NCBI RefSeq assembly: GCF_000826645.1
Contig: NZ_JXJP01000001.1
Span: 124,001 to 188,000 of the forward strand
Length of the DNA stretch: 64,000 bases
Direction of reading: 5' to 3'
Source: Psychroserpens mesophilus
GTDB lineage: Bacteria > Bacteroidota > Bacteroidia > Flavobacteriales > Flavobacteriaceae
This document shows positions 53,310 through 61,433 of the stretch, piece by piece (positions within the stretch are counted from its first letter, which is position 1; every line of letters begins with the position of its first letter). The notes beneath the pieces were generated by a model. It was given only the letters and a program-made list of their open reading frames with translations, searched no databases and was not told where the DNA came from. The position numbers and the translations under genes are program-made.

Positions 53310-53339
53310 AAAGTCAGTTCATATGAACTGACTTTTTTT
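53310..53339 (+). terminator. Terminator after the DUF2383 gene
   Basis: AAAGTCAGTTCAT followed by its exact complement (ATGAACTGACTTT) and a T run; the T run reaches 53339. Confidence 0.9.
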
Positions 53340-53430
53340 GTTTAAAACTGTTCATAACTTCACTTTAAAAAAGCTAACTTTCTTTGTAATTTTATGGACT
53401 TACTTTTGAGTCATATTAACTTAATCTTTT

Positions 53431-53454
53431 GTCAGTTTGAGCACAGCCGAAACC
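53431..53454 (-). repeat. Dispersed repeat, family B copy upstream of dnaE
   Basis: GTCAGTTTGAGCACAGCCGA then AACC. It is the inverted partner of the copy at 5938 (21 of 24 positions). Lies about 50 bases before the dnaE start. Confidence 0.75.
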
Positions 53455-53505
53455 TAATAATGTTCGTAGCTAAGCTCTACCAGGCAGCATATAATTTTAC
53501 ATTAC

Positions 53506-56500
53506 ATGTATTTAATCTTCGATACCGAAACCACAGGATTGCCAAAGCGTTGGGATGCACCAATAACAGATGTGGATAACTGGCCTAGATGCATCCAGAT
53601 AGCCTGGCAACTCCATGATGATATGGGAAATTGTATCGATCATCAAGATTATCTTGTGCAGCCTGACGGATTTAATATTCCCTATGATGCAGAGAAAATT
53701 CATGGTATTTCAACAGAATTAGCGCAGGAACAAGGTTTTCCTCTTAATGAGGTTCTGGAAAAATTCAAAGATGCATTAGGTCAAACTAAATTTGTTGTTG
53801 GTCAGAATGTAACCTTCGATCTCAATATTATGGGAGCCGAATTTGTAAGAGCAGACATCGCCAATCAACTTCAGGAGCTTCCGGTTTTAGATACTTGTAC
53901 AGAGCATACTGCGGAATTATGTCAGATTCCTGGCGGTCGTTATGGAAAATTCAAACTTCCAACCTTAACCGAATTACACCAGTTTTTATTTAATAAACCT
54001 TTTGCTGAAGCCCATAATGCAACAGCAGATGTTGAAGCAACAACGCGTTGCTTTTTAGAATTGATTCGTTTAGGTGAGTACACTAAAGAACAATTAGATG
54101 TTCAGCCGGATTATTTTAAGAATTTTAATGAGCAGAATCCACAACAAATTCAACTCATTGGATTAAAGCATATCAACCTTAAAAAGGAAAGTGCAAAAAT
54201 AAATGAACGACTTCAGAAACTTCAAACAAATGACATTTCTGAAGCTGAGATAAGAGAGAATATTTCAGATTTGGCAGATGTAGATTTTGTACATCTTCAT
54301 AACCATTCTCAATTTTCGGTATTACAATCGACCATTAGTATTACAGATTTAGTAGCTGTTGCGGCAGAACATCAAATGCCTGCTGTAGCTCTTACAGATC
54401 ATGCTAATATGATGGGTGCATTTCACTTTGTAAAGGCAATCAATAATCATAACAAGTCTGTTAAAGCTAAAAATGAAGAAGCCGAAGAAAGGGGAGAGCC
54501 TTCAGATCTAAAAGAAATTAAACCAATTATTGGATGTGAGTTTTTTGTGTGTGAAGACCATACAGATAAAACCAGAAAAGATAATGGTTATCAAATCGTT
54601 TTAATTGCTAAGAACAAAAATGGATATCATAACTTGGCTAAGTTATCGTCGCATGCATTTGTGGACGGTTTTTATTACTTACCAAGAATTGATAAAAAAC
54701 TCATTCAGCAGTACAAAGAAGATTTAATTTGCTTAACTGGAAATCTGTATGGAGAAGTTCCAAGTAAGATTTTAAATGTTGGGGAAAATCAAGCCGAAGA
54801 AGCCTTAATCTGGTGGAAACAAGAGTTTGGCGACGATTTGTATGTGGAACTAATGCGACACAATCAGGAAGATGAAAATCGTGTAAATCCTGTCCTTATT
54901 AGTCTTGCACAGAAACATGAGGTCAAGATTGTAGCCACTAATAACACCTATTACTGTAAACAGGAAGATGCTAACGCTCATGATATTTTATTATGTGTAA
55001 AAGATGGTGAAAAGCAAGCTACTCCTATTGGTCGTGGAAGAGGTTATAGGTATGGTTTGCCTAATCAGGATTATTATTTCAAATCTTCTGAAGAGATGAA
55101 AGCGCTCTTTAGAGATATTCCTGAAGCAATTATTAATATTCAAGAAGTCGTTGACAAGGTGGAAGCCTTTCAACTGGCACGTGATGTCTTGTTGCCTGCT
55201 TTTGATATTCCTGATGAATTCAAAGACGAAGCTGATCTTGCTGATAGTGGGAAACGAGGCGAAAATGCCTACTTAAGACATTTAACTTACGAAGGTGCCA
55301 AAAAGCGCTATGAAACACTAACAGACGAGATTAAAGAGCGACTTGACTTTGAGTTGAGCGTTATTGAAAATACTGGATATCCAGGCTATTTTTTGATTGT
55401 AGAAGATTTTATTAGGGAAGCGAGAAATATGGATGTGTCGGTTGGGCCAGGACGTGGATCGGCTGCCGGATCTGTGGTTGCGTATTGTCTTTGGATTACA
55501 AATATTGATCCTTTAAAATACGACTTACTTTTTGAGCGTTTTTTAAATCCAGATCGTATTAGTATGCCAGATATTGATATTGATTTTGATGACGAAGGTC
55601 GTAGTCGAGTGATGGACTATGTGATTAAAAAATACGGCTCCAACCAGGTCGCTCAGATTATTACCTACGGAACCATGGCTGCCAAGTCTTCTATTAGAGA
55701 TACAGCCAGAGTATTAGATTTGCCTTTATTTGATGCCGATCGTATTGCAAAGTTGATTCCAACCATGTCTAAGTTGAATAAAATTTTTGGACTTGATGAA
55801 AAGGAATTAAGTAAAAAGTTTAGAGCTGAAGATTTAGAAAAAGTCAATCAACTTCTTAACATCGCTGATGGAGATGATTTAGAATCTGAAACGGTGAATT
55901 TAGCCAGAATTTTAGAAGGTTCTGTTAGAAATACAGGTATTCATGCCTGTGGTGTGATTATTACACCTGATGATATTACGAAGTTTGTGCCTGTAGCCAC
56001 TGCTAAGGATTCCGATTTGTACGTCACACAGTTTGATAACTCAGTAGTTGAAGATGCAGGTTTACTGAAAATGGATTTCCTTGGATTAAAAACCTTAACC
56101 TTAATTAAGGACACCGTTAAAATCGTTAAAGCGAAGCACAACATCTTACTAGATCCGGATAGTTTTCCATTAGATGATGAAAAAACCTATGAGCTGTTCC
56201 AGCGTGGAGAAACAGTTGGCGTATTTCAATATGAATCTCCTGGAATGCAAAAGCATCTAAAAGATTTAAAACCTACAGTATTTGAAGATCTTATTGCAAT
56301 GAACGCTTTGTATCGACCTGGTCCAATGGAATATATTCCGAGTTTCGTTCGTCGTAAACATGGTGATGAAGACATTGAGTACGATTTGCCAGCAATGGAA
56401 GAATACCTCAAAGAAACCTACGGAATTACAGTCTATCAAGAGCAGGTAATGTTACTGTCTCAAAAGTTGGCCAACTTTACCAAAGGTGAAGCTGATGTAC

Positions 56501-57891
56501 TACGTAAAGCCATGGGTAAAAAGCAAATTGCTGTCCTTGATAAAATGAAGCCTAAATTTATTGAGCAGGCTAGTGCTAACGGTCATGATGCTAAAATTCT
56601 TGAAAAAGTCTGGAAAGACTGGGAAGCTTTTGCAAGTTATGCCTTTAACAAATCGCACTCAACTTGTTATGCCTGGATTGCATATCAAACCGCGTATTTA
56701 AAAGCCCATTATCCAGCAGAATATATGGCAGCTGTGTTGTCTAATAATATGAACGACATCAAACAGGTGACCTTCTTTATGGAAGAGTGTAAGCGTATGC
56801 GACTAGATGTACTGGGTCCAGATGTCAACGAATCCTATTATAAGTTTTCAGTAAATCAAGATAACGCCGTTCGCTTCGGAATGGGAGCCATAAAAGGTGT
56901 TGGTCATGGCGCAGTGATGACTATTGTGGAAAACAGAAAGAAAGATGGTCATTACAAATCAATTTTCGATCTGGCAAAACGTATCGACCTTCGTGCAGCC
57001 AATAAAAAAGCATTTGAAAACTTAGCCTTGGCTGGAGGATTTGACGGATTCGGAGATACACATCGTGCACAATATTTTCATGATGATGGTGACGGAATTA
57101 CATTTTTAGAGAAAGCTATTAAGTATGGAGCTAAACATCAGGAAAATGAAAATTCGGCACAAGTCAGTTTGTTTGGCGCTACAAGTGATGTACAAATTGC
57201 AGAACCTGAAGTGCCGCCATGCGAAGAATGGGGAACTATGGAAAAGCTGGCGCAAGAAAAAGAAGTCGTAGGTGTTTATATTTCAGGACATCCTTTAGAT
57301 GATTTTAAAGTGGAAATGAGAACATTTTGTAATGGAAATCTGGCACTTTTTAATGAGTTGGAAAACTATGTGAATCGCGAAATCACCTTTGGAGGTGTGG
57401 TTACAGATGTTCAGCATCGTGTAAGTAAACAAGGAAAAGGATGGGCTCTATTTATGGTTGAAGACTATACAGATAGTTATGAGTTTAGGATTTTTGGAGA
57501 AGAATACCTTAAGTATCGTCACTTTTTAGTGAAAAATAGTTTTGTTTACGTAAAGTGCTTTGTTAGAGAAGGTTGGGTAAATCGTGAGACAGGAAAAAAG
57601 AGTGATCCAAGATTGCAATTTAATAGTTTTCAATTGCTTCATGATGTTATGGATACTTATGCTAAAAAGCTATCGGTACAGTTAGAAATTAGTGATTTAA
57701 ATGAACAACGAATAGAAAAGCTTCAGGATTTATTTAGAATTCATAATGGCAATCATGCCCTTAATTTTGTCATCTATGATAACAAAGAAGAAATTAAACT
57801 GAACTTGCCAAGCAGAAAGCAAAAGGTTAAAATATCACAAGAACTACTTCAGGAATTAGAAAATAATGATGTGTACTACAAATTGAATTAA
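53506..57891 (+). CDS. dnaE: DNA polymerase III alpha subunit with N-terminal proofreading exonuclease
   Basis: 1461 residues. Residues 1-190 are a DEDDh 3'-5' exonuclease: D6/E8 (FDTETTGLP), D in VGQNVTFDLNIM near 105, and HNATADVEATTR near 170. A PHP domain begins near 262 (DFVHLHNHSQFSVL, ALTDHANMMG). The polymerase active site is PDIDIDFDD near 688-696, then the HhH region and OB fold (ITFGGVVTDVQ). The replicative polymerase; epsilon function appears to be fused. No separate dnaQ is near. Confidence 0.96.
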   Translation: MYLIFDTETTGLPKRWDAPITDVDNWPRCIQIAWQLHDDMGNCIDHQDYLVQPDGFNIPYDAEKIHGISTELAQEQGFPLNEVLEKFKDALGQTKFVVGQNVTFDLNIMGAEFVRADIANQLQELPVLDTCTEHTAELCQIPGGRYGKFKLPTLTELHQFLFNKPFAEAHNATADVEATTRCFLELIRLGEYTKEQLDVQPDYFKNFNEQNPQQIQLIGLKHINLKKESAKINERLQKLQTNDISEAEIRENISDLADVDFVHLHNHSQFSVLQSTISITDLVAVAAEHQMPAVALTDHANMMGAFHFVKAINNHNKSVKAKNEEAEERGEPSDLKEIKPIIGCEFFVCEDHTDKTRKDNGYQIVLIAKNKNGYHNLAKLSSHAFVDGFYYLPRIDKKLIQQYKEDLICLTGNLYGEVPSKILNVGENQAEEALIWWKQEFGDDLYVELMRHNQEDENRVNPVLISLAQKHEVKIVATNNTYYCKQEDANAHDILLCVKDGEKQATPIGRGRGYRYGLPNQDYYFKSSEEMKALFRDIPEAIINIQEVVDKVEAFQLARDVLLPAFDIPDEFKDEADLADSGKRGENAYLRHLTYEGAKKRYETLTDEIKERLDFELSVIENTGYPGYFLIVEDFIREARNMDVSVGPGRGSAAGSVVAYCLWITNIDPLKYDLLFERFLNPDRISMPDIDIDFDDEGRSRVMDYVIKKYGSNQVAQIITYGTMAAKSSIRDTARVLDLPLFDADRIAKLIPTMSKLNKIFGLDEKELSKKFRAEDLEKVNQLLNIADGDDLESETVNLARILEGSVRNTGIHACGVIITPDDITKFVPVATAKDSDLYVTQFDNSVVEDAGLLKMDFLGLKTLTLIKDTVKIVKAKHNILLDPDSFPLDDEKTYELFQRGETVGVFQYESPGMQKHLKDLKPTVFEDLIAMNALYRPGPMEYIPSFVRRKHGDEDIEYDLPAMEEYLKETYGITVYQEQVMLLSQKLANFTKGEADVLRKAMGKKQIAVLDKMKPKFIEQASANGHDAKILEKVWKDWEAFASYAFNKSHSTCYAWIAYQTAYLKAHYPAEYMAAVLSNNMNDIKQVTFFMEECKRMRLDVLGPDVNESYYKFSVNQDNAVRFGMGAIKGVGHGAVMTIVENRKKDGHYKSIFDLAKRIDLRAANKKAFENLALAGGFDGFGDTHRAQYFHDDGDGITFLEKAIKYGAKHQENENSAQVSLFGATSDVQIAEPEVPPCEEWGTMEKLAQEKEVVGVYISGHPLDDFKVEMRTFCNGNLALFNELENYVNREITFGGVVTDVQHRVSKQGKGWALFMVEDYTDSYEFRIFGEEYLKYRHFLVKNSFVYVKCFVREGWVNRETGKKSDPRLQFNSFQLLHDVMDTYAKKLSVQLEISDLNEQRIEKLQDLFRIHNGNHALNFVIYDNKEEIKLNLPSRKQKVKISQELLQELENNDVYYKLN

Positions 57892-57944
57892 TGTAACATT
57901 TTAATATTTTGTGCTACATATCTATATCTTAAAACTGTAGCGAT

Positions 57945-58118
57945 ATGAAACGTACTAAATTCATTTTATTGTTTATTGGCATAGCAGGTTTAGTCGCTGC
58001 TACTTACGGATTGGTTAAAGGTGAGGCTTTTACTGACCACATAATGACTTTGGTCTGTGGAGCAAGTTTGGTTTATGGTTATTTTGAAATGAAAAATCAA
58101 GAAACTAAATCTTCTTAA
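57945..58118 (+). CDS. Small two-helix membrane protein
   Basis: 57 residues: MKRTKFILLFIGIAGLVAAT, then a short polar loop and CGASLVYGYFEMKNQETKSS. Two hydrophobic helices at about 5-23 and 33-47. It starts 54 bases after dnaE and its stop overlaps the convergent ArsR gene by 4 bases. I recognise no family; the hydrophobic pattern and good start context support a real gene. Confidence 0.65.
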   Translation: MKRTKFILLFIGIAGLVAATYGLVKGEAFTDHIMTLVCGASLVYGYFEMKNQETKSS

Positions 58119-58441
58119 GACGGTTTGTTATCTAAATAACTTCCTAAATTATCTAGCGAATCATTCCAGAATTGCTCATAGAATTTCATCCAGGTGTTAA
58201 GTTCTTTTAATGGTTTTGCATTGGCATAACAAAAGCGTTCTCTTCCTTTATTATCTAAACGTATTAAGCCTGCATCTTCTAATGTTTTAATATGTTTGGT
58301 AATACCTTGTCTGCTTATGTCAAATTGATTTGAAATTTGAGAAATAGATAAAGCAGAACCAGTAATCACTAGAGCATGGAAAATCTCCCGTCTCGTTGGG
58401 TCTGCAATAGCTTTAAATAATTGTGTAATCTTATCCTGCAT
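58115..58441 (-). CDS. ArsR family transcriptional regulator
   Basis: 108 residues with winged helix-turn-helix: LFKAIADPTRREIFHALVIT, ISQISNQFDISRQGITKHIK and TLEDAGLIRLDNKGRERFCY. No Cys metal-binding site is seen, so it senses a non-metal signal or acts as a ligand-free switch. It overlaps the upstream SRPBCC gene by 11 bases; this regulator-plus-SRPBCC pair is a known arrangement. A 14-bp inverted repeat lies before the operon. Confidence 0.92.
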   Translation of the reverse strand: MQDKITQLFKAIADPTRREIFHALVITGSALSISQISNQFDISRQGITKHIKTLEDAGLIRLDNKGRERFCYANAKPLKELNTWMKFYEQFWNDSLDNLGSYLDNKPS

Positions 58442-58862
58442 TTACTATTTTTTTTAGATAGTTTGTTAATTGATTAATACAACCTTCCCAACCACTATTG
58501 AAACTCTCAAACATTTCAATTGCTGTATCGCCAGTGTAATTTGAAATTCCTGAATGTTCTAAGTGTAATTTTGTGCCTTCTGGAACAGATTCTAGCTTCC
58601 ATGTAACTAGAGTTTCTACTTCTGTGTTTGCTACTATCCAAGTGTAAACTAATACGTAAGGATTTGCTTCTTTGATTGTTCCACTAATGGTTGTGCATCC
58701 TTTTTCATTTGATTCTGATGAAAATGTATATGGATATCCTTTTTCGGCTTTAAAATTGGCTTTTAGAAACCAAGTTGAAATTTCTTCAGCTATTGAAATG
58801 GCATTCCAGACTTTATCTATAGGATGATTAAAAACTTTTTCTTTGGTAATGGCGTCTTTCAT
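58431..58862 (-). CDS. SRPBCC (AHSA1-like) domain protein
   Basis: 143 residues. AHSA1/START-like fold: KVFNHPIDKVWNAISIAEEI, WFLKANFKAEKGYPYTFSSE, then TLVTWKLESVPEGTKLHLEH and GWEGCINQLTNYLKKI. It likely binds a hydrophobic ligand. First gene of the two-gene operon with arsR. Ligand unknown. Confidence 0.9.
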   Translation of the reverse strand: MKDAITKEKVFNHPIDKVWNAISIAEEISTWFLKANFKAEKGYPYTFSSESNEKGCTTISGTIKEANPYVLVYTWIVANTEVETLVTWKLESVPEGTKLHLEHSGISNYTGDTAIEMFESFNSGWEGCINQLTNYLKKIVNAG

Positions 58863-58917
58863 GATATCTTTTTTTGATGAGCATACAGTTTTACAATTGC
58901 TAAATTACCTATAAATA

Positions 58918-58951
58918 TTTTAATATGCAACTTTAAGGTTGCATATTAAAA
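58918..58951. promoter_or_regulatory. Operator-like 14-bp inverted repeat before the SRPBCC-arsR operon
   Basis: TTTTAATATGCAAC (58918-58931) and its exact complement GTTGCATATTAAAA (58938-58951) are separated by TTTAAG. It lies 56 bases before the operon start and is probably the ArsR-type binding site. Confidence 0.72.
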
Positions 58952-58954
58952 TGT

Positions 58955-59031
58955 CTCTTTGCGCAAAGGATGGAACGGTATGTTTGAGCTCCTCGTAGAG
59001 AGCGAGTAGTGAGAGCCTGGTTTATGCGCCC
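58955..59031. repeat. GC-rich REP-like intergenic element
   Basis: The only GC-rich stretch in this AT-rich intergenic region. It begins with the palindrome CTTTGCGCAAAG (58957-58968), then GGATGGAACGGTATG, GAGCTCCTCG, AGAGCGAGTAGTGAGAGCC, and ends near GCGCCCAAA. It looks like a mobile REP-type element but only one copy is in the window. Confidence 0.45.
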
Positions 59032-59112
59032 AAAACAATGATTATATAAGCATTCAATAACTACATAATTAAAACAAATACTGCCATTGTAAGGTTTGGC
59101 AAAATTTTTGAC

Positions 59113-59120
59113 TAATTTTG
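59113..59120 (+). promoter_or_regulatory. -7 promoter element before trxA
   Basis: TAATTTTG, 40 bases before the trxA ATG at 59161. Confidence 0.5.
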
Positions 59121-59160
59121 TGTATTAAAACGAAGTTAAACACAATTAGAACATATAATT

Positions 59161-59478
59161 ATGGCATTAGAAATAACAGATGCAACGTTTGAAGAAACAG
59201 TATTAAACAGCGATAAACCAGTAATGGTTGATTTTTGGGCAGCTTGGTGTGGACCATGTAGAATGGTTGGACCAATCATTGATGAAATAAGTACAGAATA
59301 CGATGGTAAAGCTGTTGTAGGGAAAGTAGATGTTGATGCGAATCAGGAATTTGCTGCTAAGTATGGCGTTCGTAATATCCCAACCGTTTTGGTATTTAAA
59401 AACGGAGAGGTTGTTGGTCGTCAAGTAGGAGTTGCTCCTAAAAATGCTTACACAGACGCTATCGATTCTTTATTGTAA
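59161..59478 (+). CDS. trxA: Thioredoxin
   Basis: 105 residues. Active site WAAWCGPCRMVGP with C30 and C33, VGKVDVDANQEFAAKYGVRN and the cis-Pro IPTVLVFKNGE. A standard thioredoxin that reduces disulphides with thioredoxin reductase. Terminator at 59501. Confidence 0.97.
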   Translation: MALEITDATFEETVLNSDKPVMVDFWAAWCGPCRMVGPIIDEISTEYDGKAVVGKVDVDANQEFAAKYGVRNIPTVLVFKNGEVVGRQVGVAPKNAYTDAIDSLL

Positions 59479-59500
59479 GATATAATCTAAAAGAAATGAT

Positions 59501-59532
59501 AAAAGGTTTGCCCATATGGTGAACCTTTTTTT
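59501..59532 (+). terminator. Terminator after trxA
   Basis: AAAAGGTT (59501-59508) pairs with AACCTTTT (59522-59529), followed by T. Confidence 0.85.
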
Positions 59533-59569
59533 ATTTTTAGCTAATATTTAGATTTAAGATAAAACACTT

Positions 59570-60115
59570 ATGAGCAAACCAACAAAAGCACAAGATATAA
59601 TAGATAGCAAATTATTAGAAGAACGTAAAGTATTTCTTTGGGGAATGGTAGATGACAAGTCGGCCAAACATGTTATCGACCGTTTGATGTATTTAGATGC
59701 ATTAGAGACTAAAGATATTCATTTGTATATTAACAGCCCTGGAGGTTATGTGACCTCTGGATTTGCAATGTATGATTGTATTAAATCGTTAAACAGTGAT
59801 GTGTCGACCATTTGTACAGGATTGGCTGCATCTATGGGTTCAATATTGTTATCTGTTGGAACTAAAGGTAAGCGATTTATTCAACCACATGCTCGTGTTA
59901 TGATTCACCAACCAAGTGGTGGTGCTCGAGGACAAGCGAGTGATATTGAAATTACGGCTCAAGAAATTTTAAAAACCAAAGAATTAAGTGCTAAGATTTT
60001 AGCAGATAATTGCGGACAGGATTTTGATAAGGTAATGAAAGATTTTAACCGTGACCATTGGATGGGAGCAGAGGAATCTAAAGCTTATGGAATTGTTGAT
60101 GGCATCCTAGAATAA
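59570..60115 (+). CDS. clpP: ClpP-family serine protease with short N terminus
   Basis: 181 residues. Catalytic S88 (GLAASMGS), H113 (MIHQPSGG) and D162 (FNRDHWM) keep the spacing of E. coli ClpP. The first 20 residues (MSKPTKAQDIIDSKLLEERK) replace the usual N-terminal axial loop and propeptide (typical total 193-207). I expect the main clpP of this lineage beside clpX elsewhere, so this may be a second ClpP. A DUF58 gene begins 4 bases after it. Confidence 0.85.
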   Translation: MSKPTKAQDIIDSKLLEERKVFLWGMVDDKSAKHVIDRLMYLDALETKDIHLYINSPGGYVTSGFAMYDCIKSLNSDVSTICTGLAASMGSILLSVGTKGKRFIQPHARVMIHQPSGGARGQASDIEITAQEILKTKELSAKILADNCGQDFDKVMKDFNRDHWMGAEESKAYGIVDGILE

Positions 60116-60119
60116 GTAA

Positions 60120-61049
60120 ATGAATTTACAAGCAGAACTCAATAAAGCTGGAGGATTTAAAAATTTGGAGCTTCTTGCTAAGCAGGTTGTAGAAGGGTTT
60201 ATTGCAGGAATGCATAAGAGTCCGTTTCATGGGTTTTCTGCGGAATTTGCCGAACATAAAATCTATAACCAAGGCGAAAGTACTCGTCATATTGATTGGA
60301 AATTATATGCCAAAACGGATAAGCTTTATACTAAAAGGTACGATGATGAAACGAATTTACGTTGTCATCTAATTATAGATAATAGTAGTTCGATGCATTA
60401 TCCTGAAGTCAAAGATTTCAATATCTCTAATCTGAACAAAATTGCGTTTTCAGCCCTAGCATCTGCATCGTTGATGCACATCTTAAAAAAGCAACGTGAT
60501 GCTGTAGGATTAAGTATTTATAGTGATGCTTATGATTATTATGCACCTGAAAAAGGAAGTGAGCGTCACCATCAGATGCTGTTGAGTCAGTTAAGTCATA
60601 TGGTCGTTTCAAAACCCATTAACAAACAAACAGAAACATATACCTATTTGCATCAAATAGCTGAAAACATCCATAGACGCTCTTTAATTTTCTTTTTTAC
60701 TGACATGTTTCAAACCGCTACTGATGATGTAAAACTATTTGAAGCATTACGACATTTAAAGTATAATAAACATGAAGTTGTGTTATTTCATGTCATTGAT
60801 AAAGCGAAAGAACTCAAGTTTGATTTTGATAATGCACCAAAACGTTTTATAGATGTTGAAACCAATGAGTTCATCAATCTCTATCCCGATACGATTAAAG
60901 AAGGCTACGAAACTGCTGTAAAAGACTATTTTAAAGCGATTAAGCTAAAGTGTGGTCAGTATCAAATAAAATATGTTGAAGCCGATATCAATCAGCCTTT
61001 TGATAAGATCCTAACGACTTATATGGTAGAGCGACAAAAATTTATTTAA
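60120..61049 (+). CDS. DUF58 protein (von Willebrand A-like)
   Basis: 309 residues. N-terminal DUF58 signature GESTRHIDWKLYAKTDKLYT then LHLIIDNSSSMHYPE-type segment with a MIDAS-like DNSSS near 87-91. Such proteins often work with MoxR ATPases and membrane vWA partners; none is adjacent here. It follows the short ClpP by 4 bases, so a shared role is possible. Cytosolic. Confidence 0.86.
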   Translation: MNLQAELNKAGGFKNLELLAKQVVEGFIAGMHKSPFHGFSAEFAEHKIYNQGESTRHIDWKLYAKTDKLYTKRYDDETNLRCHLIIDNSSSMHYPEVKDFNISNLNKIAFSALASASLMHILKKQRDAVGLSIYSDAYDYYAPEKGSERHHQMLLSQLSHMVVSKPINKQTETYTYLHQIAENIHRRSLIFFFTDMFQTATDDVKLFEALRHLKYNKHEVVLFHVIDKAKELKFDFDNAPKRFIDVETNEFINLYPDTIKEGYETAVKDYFKAIKLKCGQYQIKYVEADINQPFDKILTTYMVERQKFI

Positions 61050-61077
61050 AAAATTGGCAAAAAATCTTATTAAAAGA

Positions 61078-61108
61078 TTTGTGATATTAAAAATGCAATG
61101 TATATTTG
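61078..61108 (+). promoter_or_regulatory. Canonical promoter of tRNA-Asp
   Basis: TTTG at 61078-61081, 19 bases, then TATATTTG at 61101-61108. This is the best Bacteroidota -33/-7 pair seen here; the tRNA begins 19 bases after. Confidence 0.8.
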
Positions 61109-61126
61109 CCCTCGCAATAAAGCAAC

Positions 61127-61200
61127 GGTCTGGTAGTTCAGCTGGTTAGAATGTCGCCCTGTCACGGCGAAGGTCGCGGGTTCGAGTCCCGTCCAGACCG
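61127..61200 (+). tRNA. tRNA-Asp (GTC)
   Basis: 74 nt. Acceptor stem GGTCTGG (61127-61133) with CCAGACC (61193-61199) and discriminator G. Anticodon loop CTGTCAC gives GTC (Asp), and the T-arm is GCGGG-TTCGAGT-CCCGT. CCA is not encoded. A promoter lies before it and a terminator after it, so it is a single tRNA unit. Confidence 0.97.
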
Positions 61201-61219
61201 CTAAAAAATTGCAACACTA

Positions 61220-61246
61220 AAGCTCTAAGAAATTGGAGCTTTTTTT
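61220..61246 (+). terminator. Terminator after tRNA-Asp
   Basis: AAGCTC (61220-61225) pairs with GAGCTT (61236-61241) followed by a T run. Confidence 0.82.
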
Positions 61247-61433
61247 AAGCGATAAAAGTAGTTGTGTTGTTCTCAGAGAAATCTGAGAGTTGTGAGATAC
61301 TCAATGTTGTTGAGTTCTTACCGATGAGAAGCTTTCCTTTTTTCTTAATTGAAAATCGGGATGCTTTTTTGTTTGATGACATTTCTTGATGACATATTTT
61401 AATAATTTCGATGTGATACTAAACTATGACATC

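Noticed and set aside
53394-53579. Open frame before dnaE
   Set aside because: It overlaps the dnaE start in another frame, covers a repeat copy and has no recognisable product.
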